From Roseateles depolymerans (GTDB lineage Bacteria > Pseudomonadota > Gammaproteobacteria > Burkholderiales > Burkholderiaceae_C), in assembly GCA_003241055.1 (NCBI GenBank), contig QFOD01000010.1, positions 1 to 64,000 on the forward strand: DNA of 64,000 nt, given 5' to 3'. Positions 1 through 8,567 of this stretch are shown piece by piece. The notes beneath the pieces were generated by a model. The model saw only the letters and a program-made list of their open reading frames with translations. It did no database searches and was not told the origin of the DNA. The position numbers were made by a program, and so were the translations under genes. The number at the start of each line of letters is the position of its first letter. Positions within the stretch are counted from its first letter, which is position 1.

Positions 1-143
1 ATCGGTCACGATCAACCAGAACGGCCGGTCACGATCGACCAGAACCGTCGGTCACGTTGGGCCAGAACGAGCGGTCACGTTGGTCCGGAATACCCAGCAG
101 GACGGGACCGACGACCGTCGCCGTCACGTCGATCCGCAGAATG
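1..143. repeat. 23-bp tandem repeats, possible IS21-type terminal repeats
   Basis: The core CGGTCAC recurs at 3, 26, 49 and 72, an exact 23-bp period. Each copy continues as CGWT-rich sequence followed by CCAGAAC, or CCGGAAT in the fourth copy. A fifth, more diverged copy starts near 121 (CCGTCACGTCGATCC, then GCAGAAT). There are no unique spacers, so this is not a CRISPR array. Multiple short repeats of this kind are known at the ends of IS21-family elements. No istA or istB gene is inside the window, so the assignment to an insertion-sequence end is inference. The array runs off the left edge. Confidence 0.5.
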
Positions 144-309
144 CACCGAAGCATCCGACGCTGCCGATCCACAAGCACGATCCAAAGAAGAAGTAGGCTT
201 TGGACCTGAGCGACTGCCGTCGAGGAGTCGCTCGGCGCGGTATGGCTACGCCACCGGAGGTGCTGACCGCAAAACTGCGCTGCCGCAGGCTACGCGCCGT
301 GCTGAGGCT
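144..309. other. intergenic stretch with no recognised gene
   Basis: Between the tandem repeats and the stop codon of the diacylglycerol kinase gene. I see no convincing open reading frame, RNA gene or terminator with a T-run here. Confidence 0.5.
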
Positions 310-702
310 TCATGGCCCCGCATCGAGGTGCGTCCAGATCACTGAGCCCCACACCAAGGCGGTCAATGTCAGCGCGAGCAGCACCGCGGCACTTCCCATG
401 TCCTTCGCACGTTTGGACAACAGGTTGTGTTCGAAGGAGATCCGATCAACCGTCGCCTCGATCGCGGAGTTGAGCAACTCGACGATCAGGACAAGCAGCA
501 ACGATCCGACCATCAGGACGAGCTGCACTTCGGTCTTCGCCAGCCAAAGCGCCAGTGGCACCAAGAGGATGCCAAGCACGACCTCCTGGCGAAACGCGCT
601 TTCGCCCTTGAACGCGGCGACCAGTCCGTCCACGGAGTATCGGAACGCATAGACGATGCGCTCGATGCCCGTCCGCCCCTTGTGAGGGTTGCCAGTTTTC
701 AT
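310..702 (-). CDS. dgkA: diacylglycerol kinase (DgkA family)
   Basis: Small integral membrane kinase of 130 residues that phosphorylates diacylglycerol to phosphatidic acid with ATP, recycling the diacylglycerol left by envelope glycan modification. The family signature ELLNSAIEATVDRI lies at residues 75-88 and SKRAKDMGSAAV at 96-107. Three hydrophobic segments (about 40-55, 60-77 and 103-123) fit the trimeric DgkA fold. The ATG at 702 was chosen over an upstream in-frame start because GAGGAAAAC precedes it. It lies downstream of a PAP2 phosphatase gene on the same strand, 250 bp away. The length matches the family, and the gene looks intact although its surroundings look eroded. Confidence 0.9.
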   Translation of the reverse strand: MKTGNPHKGRTGIERIVYAFRYSVDGLVAAFKGESAFRQEVVLGILLVPLALWLAKTEVQLVLMVGSLLLVLIVELLNSAIEATVDRISFEHNLLSKRAKDMGSAAVLLALTLTALVWGSVIWTHLDAGP

Positions 703-952
703 GTTTTCCTCACGGGCACGTCGACAGCATTTCCAACGCTGGCTGGTAGACATCCGCCCTCACCCCCACCCACCCCATCACGGTATGGAGAAGGTTGTCG
801 TGAAAGGCTGGACTGTCGCGTAAGAAGGTCAGGCAGCCAGGTTTCAGCGAGCGGTCGAGCTCGCCGCCCGCCGGCGCCTACATGATCATCGGCACGTGCG
901 TTTGTTCCCGCGGCGCCATCGCATATGGCATTGAACCACTCGACGACGCGCC
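703..952. other. intergenic region between PAP2 and dgkA genes
   Basis: A 250-bp gap on the accessory side of the window. I see no conserved gene, RNA or strong terminator. The gap is long compared with the housekeeping operons further right, which fits a degraded region. Confidence 0.4.
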
Positions 953-1747
953 TCACGACAGGGGGCTTCGCGTTGCATCGCTGGCGTGGGATATGCCCCG
1001 CTCCTGCCATGCCTTCACTGCGTGCCAGCTGAGTGCGCTGACGGTCCAGCAGATCCACGCCGTCCACAACGAATGGCTCAGGTAGTGCGCTCCTCGCATC
1101 ATCTGGACCCATGCGAGGCCCGCTCCGCAGACCACGACGATGAAAAGGTAGATACGACCTGTCCTGGGCAGCTTGTCCCGCAAGGCAAACCAGCCGGGCA
1201 ACAGCGCGAAGGCCGTCGAGGCATGCCCTGAGGGGAAACATCCCCCTGGCCCGCCATCCCGCAGGCCCAGCACCCAATGCGGCACGTAGCGCGCAAGCTC
1301 GCCGCCGAATTGGATCAACGACCACGGACAACTGGTGCTGCTGGCACGCTTGAGCATCGGAATGAGCGCTACGCAGATCAGCGTGGTGGCGATCCACCAG
1401 ATCCTGTCTCGTCGAAGTAGCCCAGCGGCAAGGACTTTTGGCCTCCAGATGCTCAACAACAGCAAGGCGAAGAACGTCCACCCCACCAGACGTGCGCCGT
1501 CATGCAGGATCTTTGCGGTGAGCCAGTGGTCTCGCCAGGGAAAGCCGGCGGCAGAACCATAGAGCCTGATCAAAGGAAGGTCGAGGCGAGACCACTCCCA
1601 CAGGGCCAACAATGCCAACCCGACAAAGACTACTGAGGCGTCCTGCGATGCTCGAGTGATGACGCTCGTCCCGAGCGACCCCCACGGTGCATCAACATTG
1701 CGGGGCCGGTACGAGGAGGAATTGCGAGAAGCTTGGAACACGAACAC
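953..1747 (-). CDS. PAP2-superfamily membrane phosphatase
   Basis: Polytopic membrane protein of the PAP2 (type 2 phosphatidic acid phosphatase) family, which dephosphorylates lipid phosphates such as phosphatidic acid, lipid A or undecaprenyl pyrophosphate. The C2 motif is clear (CFPSGHAST). C3 is represented by RGAHYLSHSLW and C1 by KRASSTSCPW, in which the usual Arg is Cys. The CPW form fits my recollection of a subfamily often annotated as lipid A or PAP2 phosphatase. The start is uncertain: no ATG is well placed, and GTG at 1747 or 1741 gives about 264 residues, while the open frame continues to 2020. Neighbouring dgkA suggests a lipid-phosphate recycling pair. The exact substrate cannot be told from sequence. 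Confidence 0.75.
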   Translation of the reverse strand: MFVFQASRNSSSYRPRNVDAPWGSLGTSVITRASQDASVVFVGLALLALWEWSRLDLPLIRLYGSAAGFPWRDHWLTAKILHDGARLVGWTFFALLLLSIWRPKVLAAGLLRRDRIWWIATTLICVALIPMLKRASSTSCPWSLIQFGGELARYVPHWVLGLRDGGPGGCFPSGHASTAFALLPGWFALRDKLPRTGRIYLFIVVVCGAGLAWVQMMRGAHYLSHSLWTAWICWTVSALSWHAVKAWQERGISHASDATRSPLS

Positions 1748-2032
1748 TGCTGGCGCCGTTGAAAACCGGCGGCAGTGTTTGGGCGCGGAGCTTAAGGAAT
1801 GCTTAAGCCTGCTCGTCGCGAACCCGACCTGCATGCGTCGAGCATGACCTCCGCTTTCCGTACGCTCGGCCTCGGAAAAGTCCGTCAACGACTGAACAGG
1901 GGGCGGTGCTTTGACTTGATCGCTGAACGGCTTTGTCCGCGAAGGGCATGCACCTTGGCGCACATAAATCCGGCGAGCTGGCAGACCCCTTGGTTGCGCG
2001 AGCGCTCGCCGAGCGCGCACGGCCGCTTGGGC
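1748..2032. other. gap between MerR remnant and PAP2 gene
   Basis: About 285 bp without a gene I can support. The PAP2 frame remains open through it, so it may include a genuine N-terminal extension, but the encoded residues (Arg/Pro-rich, no membrane segment) do not look like one. In orthologous metal-resistance loci a P-type ATPase gene is often near the regulator. No trace of one is visible here. Confidence 0.35.
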
Positions 2033-2269
2033 TCAATGGGAGTGCACCGAGCGCAAGTGCGATGCCGCGGAATCTGAAGTCGCCTGACTTTCCTGTGACG
2101 CTACCGACAGGCCCTGCAAGATGCCGCACTCGCTGGCACTCGGGGCCTCGCAGCAACGATGACACAGTTCCTTGAGCTGCTTCTCCAGCGCCCGCAGCTC
2201 TTTCACGCGACGCGACACGTGGTCGATGTGCTGGTCCAGCAGCGCGTTCACGTCGCCGCAGTCCGCGCA
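2033..2269 (-). pseudogene. 5'-truncated MerR-family Cd/Pb-type regulator (CadR/PbrR-like) remnant
   Basis: The reading frame here encodes a stretch that strongly resembles the C-terminal half of Cd(II)/Pb(II)-responsive MerR regulators: PCADCGDVNALLDQHIDHV, then an amphipathic dimerisation helix (RVKELRALEKQLKEL), then SECGILQGLS. The metal-ligand cysteine pattern (CGDVN and ECGIL) is kept. The N-terminal winged-helix DNA-binding domain is missing: upstream of about 2270 the frame turns into unrelated sequence and opens only at 2335. A protein of about 80-100 residues could still be made but could not bind promoter DNA in the usual way. It points the same way as the PAP2 and dgkA genes. Family recognition is by eye. 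Confidence 0.7.
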
Positions 2270-2448
2270 CGGATCCCACGCTCTGTCCCACGCCCCCCCC
2301 GCCCTGCCGATATTTTTTTGTCTGCTGCAACCCACAACCAGCGTGGCGGAGCAAAAAAAGCGGCAGCTATCACCAGATGCTCAGAGGTCAGCCGAGTTCG
2401 TGGTTGTCCCTAGGGTTGTCCCCAAAGACCAAAAATAGGACTTGGAAA

Positions 2449-2483
2449 GAAAAACGGGCTACAGCCGCCCAGCTGTAACCCGT
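2449..2483 (-). terminator. rho-independent terminator of tRNA-Pro
   Basis: Reading on the minus strand after the tRNA, a stem of ACGGGTTACAG paired with CTGTAGCCCGT (one G-T type mismatch) closes a short loop and is followed by TTTTTC. It sits about 20 bp beyond the CCA end of the tRNA gene. Confidence 0.75.
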
Positions 2484-2502
2484 TGATTTCTAAGGAAAAA
2501 TT

Positions 2503-2579
2503 TGGTCGGGGCGGCGGGATTCGAACTCGCGACCCTCTGCTCCCAAAGCAGATGCGCTACCAGGCTGCGCTACGCCCCG
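2503..2579 (-). tRNA. tRNA-Pro (anticodon TGG)
   Basis: A 77-nt cloverleaf on the minus strand. The acceptor arms are CGGGGCG at the 5' end and CGCCCCG followed by A and an encoded CCA at the 3' end. The anticodon loop TTTGGGA is framed by TCTGC/GCAGA, giving anticodon TGG. The T-loop GTTCGAATC is intact. It marks the border between accessory-looking DNA on its 3' side (lower coordinates) and the housekeeping addAB operon on its 5' side, the arrangement expected if a mobile element had used the tRNA 3' end as its attachment site. Confidence 0.97.
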
Positions 2580-2594
2580 ACGAAGCTACGCATT

Positions 2595-5500
2595 CTAGCC
2601 GCATTCCACGAAGCGTCCGGTGCCGCTGATCAACGCGGCCTTCACGGGCTCGCCCGGCTGCAGTGCGCGCACCGCGCCCACGTAGTCGCGCAGCTGCTGC
2701 TGATAGGCCGGCTCGTGCTCGGGCGTGGCGCCCAGCTTGTAGTCCAGCACCCACCAGCAGCCGTCGTCCAGCAGCACCAGGCGGTCGATGCGGCGATCCT
2801 CGCCGGCCACGCCTATCGCCACCTCGTTGCCGGCCCAGCGCAGCCGCGCCGGGTCGAAGAAGGGCTGGCAGGCCGGGCTGGCCAGGATGGCGGCCACCGC
2901 CTCGTCCAGCCGCTTGCGGGCCGGCGCATCCAACCCGAAGGCCTGGGCCGACGCGGCGATCAGCAGCTCGTGCGGCTGGCGCTGGCCGGGCGCGCTGATC
3001 CACTCCAGCGCGCGGTGCAGCGCCTCGCCCAGGCGGGCCTGGGCCGCGTCGTCCGCCGCGCCGCGGTCGCGCTCAGGCATGGCCTGACCCCGCCAGCGCG
3101 GCAGCTCCAGCGCCCGCACCGGCGGCAGATGCGTGGGCAGCGGGCCGGCCTGCGTCGGCTCCGGCGGCGCCAGCGGCTGGGCCAGCGGCGCCATGCGCGC
3201 CCACCAGCTGCCGTCCGACGCGCCACGGCGCGGTGGGGTGCGGCTCAGAATCAGGCGGCGGCGCGCACGCGTCATCGCCACGTACAGCGCATGCAGCTCC
3301 TCGCGGTCGCGCAGTTCGCGCTCGGCCGCCACCAGCGCCTGCAGCGACGGTGGCGGGCGCCGCTCCGACGCCATGAAGGCCAGGCAGGCAGGGGCTGCCG
3401 CATCCACCGGCCAGTCCACCGCCAGCGACAGCGTCTCGGCCTTGGGCGGCGCGGCATCGGCATCCAGCAGGATCACCACCTCGGCCTCCAGCCCCTTGGC
3501 GCCGTGCACGGTCAGCAGCTGCACCGCGTCGTCGCCCGGCAGCGGCGCCACCTTGGGCGGCCGGGCGCGCAGCGCGCGCACAAAGCCGTAGAGCTCGGCA
3601 AAGCGCCCGCCGTCCAGCGCCAGCGAGGCCTGCAGCAAGGCCTGCACCGCCTGCACGCGGTGCGCGGCCTCGGCGGGCGGCGCCACGGCCAGCAGCCGCG
3701 CGATCAGCTCGCCCTCGTGCACGATGCGGTCCAGCAGCTCGTGCGGCGTGCAGCGCGCGGCCTCGGCCCGCCAGGCCGTCAGCAGGCGCTGCGCGCGCTG
3801 CAGGGGCGCGCTGGCGTCAGGTCTTGCGGCCACGGTGGCCAGCGCGGCCCACCAGCTGCTGCGCTCGGCCGGCGCGGCGCGGCCCAGCCAGGCCACGCTG
3901 CCCGCAGCCTCGGCCAGCTGCAGCAGCTCGGCCTCGCCCAGGCCGAACAGCGGGCTGCGCAGCGCGCGCGCCAGCGACAGCGCGTGGCCCGGCGAGGCCA
4001 GCGCATCCAGCAGCGCGATCAGGTCCTGCGCGTCCGGCAGCTCGGTGAGGCGGTTGTCCTCGGGTGCCAGGTGCGGAATGCCGGCCGCCAGCAGCGCCTC
4101 GGCCAGCTGGCGCAGCGGCTCGCGCTTGCGCGCCAGCACGAAGACCTGGCCCGGCCGCGTGCCCTCGGCCAGCAGCTGGCGCAGCAGCGCCACCACGCGC
4201 TCGCACTCGGGCGCGCGGCGGGTCTGCTCGGCCTCGTGGCACGGCTCGGTCAGGCTGGGGCGCCAGCGCAACGGGTCGGCCGCCTCGCCCTCGGCCGCCG
4301 CCAGCGCGGGGCCGTCGAGCGCGAACAGGCCGCAGCCGGCCTCAGGCGCCCGCTCGGTGGTGTGGGCCCGAAAGCCCGGCAGCTGGCCGTCGAACACGCG
4401 GTTCACGGCGTCCAGCACCTCGGCGGCGTTGCGGCGCGTGTGGTCGCAGGCCAGCGTGACGCCGGCCAGGCCCTCGCGCACGAACTCGGCGGCGGCCGCG
4501 AACACGCGGGGCTCCGCCCGACGGAAGCGGTAGATGCTCTGCTTGGGATCGCCCACGACAAACACCGCGATGCTGCTGGAGCCCGCGCCCGCATAGGCGC
4601 TGAGCCAGCCGTGCAGCGCCTGCCATTGCAGCGGGCTGGTGTCCTGAAACTCGTCCACCAGCAGGTGGCGGATGCGCGCCCCCAGGCGCTGCTGCACCCA
4701 GCCGGCCAGCTCGGGCCGGGCCAACAGGGCCAGCGCACCGCGCTCCAGGTCGTTCATGTCCACCAGGCCCCGCTCGGCCTTCAGGGCCTCGAACTGCTGC
4801 ACCAGCACCACCGCCAGCCGCGCCATGCGGCCATGCTCGACAGCGGCCTCATGCTGCGCAATGTCGGCGGCCAGGCGCTCCAGCGCCTCCACCGCGTCCA
4901 GCTGCTCGGGCGAGTCGCCCAGCCCCTTCTTGGGCGTGCCGGTCTTGGTGAACAGCGCGGCCCATAGCGCCGCAAAGCGGGCGGCGTCGTCGCCCAGGCC
5001 CAGCGCCTGCTCGATGGCGGTGGCGGCATCGCGCGCCTTCACGCCCTTGGCCTGGCCCAGCTGCTGCGCCAGCGCGGCCAGACGCGGGCGCAGGGCGGCC
5101 AGCGGGGCCAGCGGCTCGGGCACGTCGGGCAGGCTACCGGCCAGCACGCCGGCGCGATCGGCCAGGCGCAGCTCCACGCGGCGCGAGAACGCGGCCAGCA
5201 GCCATTCGCGCAGGCTGTGGCGGCCGCGCGCCAGCGTCATGGCCTGGTAGTCCGCGCGCAGCTCGTCATCGGCCAGCACGGCCTCGTGGAAACGCCGCCA
5301 CAGCGGCGGCAGCCACTCGGCCTCGTCCTCGATCAGCTGCAGCTCGGCCGACAGGCCCTCGGCCTGCAGCAGGTCCAGCGGCGCAGCCCGCAGCAGCTGC
5401 GAGAACCAGCCGTGGAAGGTGCGTATCTCCACCGGCCGGCCGCCCTTGAGCAGCGCTTCCTGCAGCCCGACCAGGCGCGGTGCGGCGACACGCGCGGCGG

Positions 5501-5819
5501 CCTCGCCCATGCCGCGCGCCACCAGTGCCTCCACGCGGTGGTCCTCGTCGGCGGCCGCGAACTCGGCCAGCCACTCCAGCAGGCGCTCGCGCATCTCGCC
5601 TGCAGCCTTGCGGGTGAAGGTGATGGCCACGATCTCCTCGGGCGCGGCGCCGTCCAGCAGCGCGCGCAGGATGCGCGACACCAGCATCCAGGTCTTGCCC
5701 GCGCCGGCGCAGGCCTCCACCACCGCGCTGCGCGCGGGGTCGCAGGCGAACTGGTAGAAGTGCTCGCGCGGCACCCGTTCGCCATTGGCGTAGTAGGCGT
5801 ACATCGTCGTCATGCTCAT
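2595..5819 (-). CDS. addA: AddA-type helicase-nuclease subunit (UvrD-like)
   Basis: Large subunit of the AddAB double-strand-break processing enzyme, which unwinds and resects DNA ends for RecA-mediated recombination (RecBCD equivalent). It has 1074 residues. Superfamily-1 helicase motifs appear in order: Walker A ACAGAGKT at residues 36-43, FTRKAAGEMRERL, LVDEFQDTSPLQW, VGDPKQSIYRFRRAEP, LLTVHGAKGLEAEVV and YVAMTRARRRL. The C-terminal RecB-type nuclease motif WVLDYKLG follows. The ATG at 5819 overlaps the addB stop as ATGA, so the two genes are translationally coupled. A longer open frame (to 5873) would overlap addB and is rejected. Confidence 0.93.
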   Translation of the reverse strand: MSMTTMYAYYANGERVPREHFYQFACDPARSAVVEACAGAGKTWMLVSRILRALLDGAAPEEIVAITFTRKAAGEMRERLLEWLAEFAAADEDHRVEALVARGMGEAAARVAAPRLVGLQEALLKGGRPVEIRTFHGWFSQLLRAAPLDLLQAEGLSAELQLIEDEAEWLPPLWRRFHEAVLADDELRADYQAMTLARGRHSLREWLLAAFSRRVELRLADRAGVLAGSLPDVPEPLAPLAALRPRLAALAQQLGQAKGVKARDAATAIEQALGLGDDAARFAALWAALFTKTGTPKKGLGDSPEQLDAVEALERLAADIAQHEAAVEHGRMARLAVVLVQQFEALKAERGLVDMNDLERGALALLARPELAGWVQQRLGARIRHLLVDEFQDTSPLQWQALHGWLSAYAGAGSSSIAVFVVGDPKQSIYRFRRAEPRVFAAAAEFVREGLAGVTLACDHTRRNAAEVLDAVNRVFDGQLPGFRAHTTERAPEAGCGLFALDGPALAAAEGEAADPLRWRPSLTEPCHEAEQTRRAPECERVVALLRQLLAEGTRPGQVFVLARKREPLRQLAEALLAAGIPHLAPEDNRLTELPDAQDLIALLDALASPGHALSLARALRSPLFGLGEAELLQLAEAAGSVAWLGRAAPAERSSWWAALATVAARPDASAPLQRAQRLLTAWRAEAARCTPHELLDRIVHEGELIARLLAVAPPAEAAHRVQAVQALLQASLALDGGRFAELYGFVRALRARPPKVAPLPGDDAVQLLTVHGAKGLEAEVVILLDADAAPPKAETLSLAVDWPVDAAAPACLAFMASERRPPPSLQALVAAERELRDREELHALYVAMTRARRRLILSRTPPRRGASDGSWWARMAPLAQPLAPPEPTQAGPLPTHLPPVRALELPRWRGQAMPERDRGAADDAAQARLGEALHRALEWISAPGQRQPHELLIAASAQAFGLDAPARKRLDEAVAAILASPACQPFFDPARLRWAGNEVAIGVAGEDRRIDRLVLLDDGCWWVLDYKLGATPEHEPAYQQQLRDYVGAVRALQPGEPVKAALISGTGRFVECG

Positions 5820-8422
5820 GCCGCCTCGTTGGGCAGTTGGCTCGCTGGCTGGTGCCAGTCGTCGCGCCGGCACAGGCCGCGCGCCTCGCAGAAGTCGCAG
5901 GCGCTGCCCTCGCCCAGCGCCGGCAGCGGCGCGCCCTGCAGCGCGGCGCCCAGGTCGGCCTGCAGGCCGTCGCGCAGCGCGATGGCGGTATCGGCCACCG
6001 CCTCGTGAGGCACGGTCACCACGCCGTCCGAACTCTCCAACGCGAGGTAGGCGGCGGCCAGGTCGGGTGTGGCGTCCATCAGCAGCGCATAGACCGCCAG
6101 CTGCGCATCCTCCAGCGGCTCGGCCACGCGGGCCTTGAGGCCGGCGAGGCTGCCGGTCTTGTAGTCCAGCAGCCAGCGTTGCGCACCGGCCGTGTCGATG
6201 CGGTCAATGCGGCCCTTGATCTCCAGCGCGTCCAGCGGCGCCGCGAACGGCCGGCAGCTGCGCTCCACCTCGCCGTCCACAAAGGTCTGCCCCTGGGTCT
6301 GCACCTCGGCCCACCAGCGCAGATAGTGCGGCAGCACGCGCTCGAAGGCGGCGCGCCAGGGCAGGAAGTCGGCCGCATCCAGCCCCTGGCTCTCGGCATC
6401 GGCAGCGGCGCGCAGGCGGGTCTCGTCGTCGCCTTCGGCCGGCGTGGTGTGAAAACGGTGCAGCACCGCGTGCAGCCAGGTGCCGTAGTCGCGCTTGTCC
6501 AGCTCGCCCTCCAGCTCGTCGGCCTCGCGCAGGCCCAGCACATGGCGGGTGAAGAACTGGTAGGGGCAGCGCCGCAGCGCCTCCACCGCGCTGGCGCTGA
6601 GCGCCGCCGGCAACGGCACGCCGGTGGCCGCCGCGCGCGGCACGGCAAGACCCGGCACCGCGCGGGCCTCGCGCGGGTCCGTCCAGGGCTGCAGCGGCGA
6701 CGGCCGGCCCGCGCGCTGGGCGGCGGCGGCCAGGCGGCCCAGCAGCGGGCTGGGCGCCAGCGGCTCGGCGCCGGCGCGGGTGCAACGCAGCAGGGTCAGC
6801 ACCGGCGCGCGCAGGGCCTGGGCAAAGGCCTGGGCCTCGGCCTCGCGCTGCGCGGCCGGCGTGGGCAGGCCCAGCGCCTCCGCGTCGGCATCGCTCAGCA
6901 GCGCCAGGCCACGGCCGCCACGGCCCAGGGTGTCGGCGTCGGCACCCGGCAGCACGATGGCGCCGAACGGCCGCGCCATCGCGCGCACCAGCGGCGTGAT
7001 GACCACCGGCGCGCCCTGCCCTTCGCCAGGCACGAACTGGCCCGCCTCCAGCACCTCGGTGGCCCAGTGCAGAAAGCCCGCGCCGTCCAGCGGCGTGGCG
7101 TCGAACAGCGCCTCGTGCGCGCTGCCCGGCCAGGGCGCACGCGACAGCCACAGCGCCTCCAGCACCTCGGCCGCCCCCTCCAGCCCGGCCAGCGGCTCGG
7201 GGCCGAGCGCGCGGCGCAGGTCCAGCAGCCACTGGCCCAGGCGACGGCGCCCGCCCGCCAGCGGCGCCAGCGCCTGGCGCCGGGCCCGCCACAGGCCGGC
7301 GCCGGGCAGTCGCTCCAGCCCGTCCAGCGACTCGGGGCGGCGCAGCTGCCAGCGCCGGCAGTAGGCCTCGAGCGCGTCGAGCACCCCGCCTGGATCCGGG
7401 GCGCCATCGGCGCCATCCTCACGGCCCGGCGCGCGCTTGAGCCAGGCCAGCCAGTCGTCCAGGCTGCCGCCCAAGGCGGCACGCAGCAGCGCCATCAGCG
7501 TGGAGGCGGCGGGCGTGGTGGCCAGCGTCCAGCCGGTTTCGTCATGCAGCGGCACCTGCTGGCGTGCCAGCAGCGCGCGCACGCGGCGCACGGCCACGCG
7601 GTCCTGTGCGATCAGCGCCACGGGCGCCCGGCCGGCCGCCAGATGCTGCAGCACGGCGGCGGCACTGCACTGGGCCAGCTCCTCGAAATCGGCGCAGCCG
7701 GCCTCCTCGACCTGGGCGGTGGGCGCAACCAGGGCATCCAGCGGCAGGTTGGCGTCCAGCCACAGCGCGGGCACCTCGGCGCGCTCCAGCAGATGGCGGG
7801 CCAGCGGGTCGACCGGGCCGAGCTGCAGCGCCATCCAGGCGCTGGGGCGATGTTCAAACAACGTGTCGGTGGCAGGCACACGCTCGTCGGACTCGGCCCA
7901 GGCCAGCGCCACCAGCAGCAGAGCCCGTTCGGTGCTGGCCAGCGGGTCGGCGCCCAGGCGCTCCCGGGCGTCGGCAAAGTAGGCGGGGCGGTCGGCCGGC
8001 GCGCGCTGGGCCGCGGCGCGGGCCAGCGCATGCGCGGCCTCCACGAGCCGGGTCAGCGCCAGCCGGTAGGCACGCGGATCGGCCCGGCGCAAGGCCTGGG
8101 CCCAGCTCTGCCCGGCCAGCAGCGCGTCGGCCGCCAGCGCATCCACCGGCGCATCGAAGCTGATCTGGCCCGGCTGGGCCAGGCCCGTCGGCCCCAGCGC
8201 GGACGCCAGGCTGTGCGTGGTGGCCAGGTGGGGCATCCAGCCCCCCTCGGCCAGCCAGGCCCGGCGCGCCAGCACCAGTTGCTGCGCAAAAGGCAGCAGC
8301 AGCACCGCGTCACGGGCACTGGCCCCCAGCGACTGCAGCCAGGTGTTGCATTCGCGCGCCACACGGCGCCACAGCGCCGCGATGTCTTCGCCGGGCACGA
8401 GCCCGAGCTCCAGGTGTTGCAA
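5816..8422 (-). CDS. addB: AddB-type nuclease subunit (PD-(D/E)XK)
   Basis: Second subunit of AddAB, 868 residues, with a decayed helicase-like N-terminal part and a C-terminal RecB-family nuclease. The nuclease core shows RIDRIDTAGAQRWLLDYKTG, with the catalytic Asp and the DYKTG motif, followed by QLAVYALLM. Four cysteines, one in RRCPYQFFTRHV and three in CDFCEARGLC, match the iron-sulphur staple of AddB nucleases. The start is TTG at 8422, supported by GGGAGG six bases upstream; there is no better ATG. It is first in the addBA operon and diverges from trxA. Confidence 0.9.
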   Translation of the reverse strand: MQHLELGLVPGEDIAALWRRVARECNTWLQSLGASARDAVLLLPFAQQLVLARRAWLAEGGWMPHLATTHSLASALGPTGLAQPGQISFDAPVDALAADALLAGQSWAQALRRADPRAYRLALTRLVEAAHALARAAAQRAPADRPAYFADARERLGADPLASTERALLLVALAWAESDERVPATDTLFEHRPSAWMALQLGPVDPLARHLLERAEVPALWLDANLPLDALVAPTAQVEEAGCADFEELAQCSAAAVLQHLAAGRAPVALIAQDRVAVRRVRALLARQQVPLHDETGWTLATTPAASTLMALLRAALGGSLDDWLAWLKRAPGREDGADGAPDPGGVLDALEAYCRRWQLRRPESLDGLERLPGAGLWRARRQALAPLAGGRRRLGQWLLDLRRALGPEPLAGLEGAAEVLEALWLSRAPWPGSAHEALFDATPLDGAGFLHWATEVLEAGQFVPGEGQGAPVVITPLVRAMARPFGAIVLPGADADTLGRGGRGLALLSDADAEALGLPTPAAQREAEAQAFAQALRAPVLTLLRCTRAGAEPLAPSPLLGRLAAAAQRAGRPSPLQPWTDPREARAVPGLAVPRAAATGVPLPAALSASAVEALRRCPYQFFTRHVLGLREADELEGELDKRDYGTWLHAVLHRFHTTPAEGDDETRLRAAADAESQGLDAADFLPWRAAFERVLPHYLRWWAEVQTQGQTFVDGEVERSCRPFAAPLDALEIKGRIDRIDTAGAQRWLLDYKTGSLAGLKARVAEPLEDAQLAVYALLMDATPDLAAAYLALESSDGVVTVPHEAVADTAIALRDGLQADLGAALQGAPLPALGEGSACDFCEARGLCRRDDWHQPASQLPNEAA

Positions 8423-8567
8423 TTCGGGCCTCCCGCCCCAAGTACGGCCTCCAACGCGGTCATCCCCAGCGGCCGTCCGGTCAAAGGCTCTATGTCACAA
8501 TGATTTTGCCTTTCAGGACGGCTCCGGGCGGCAACCGCCTCCCTCCCCCAAAGGCCAAGGATCTTCC

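Noticed and set aside
1..94. Repeat array read as a CRISPR
   Set aside because: The 23-bp units follow each other without unique spacers, and there are no cas genes.
1748..2020. N-terminal extension of the PAP2 protein
   Set aside because: The extra 91 residues are Arg/Pro-rich, lack a membrane segment and overlap nothing conserved; a GTG start near 1747 fits the family length better.
2033..2335. Complete small regulatory gene of 100 residues
   Set aside because: The first 22 residues do not resemble any part of MerR proteins and the helix-turn-helix domain is missing, so it was listed as a remnant.
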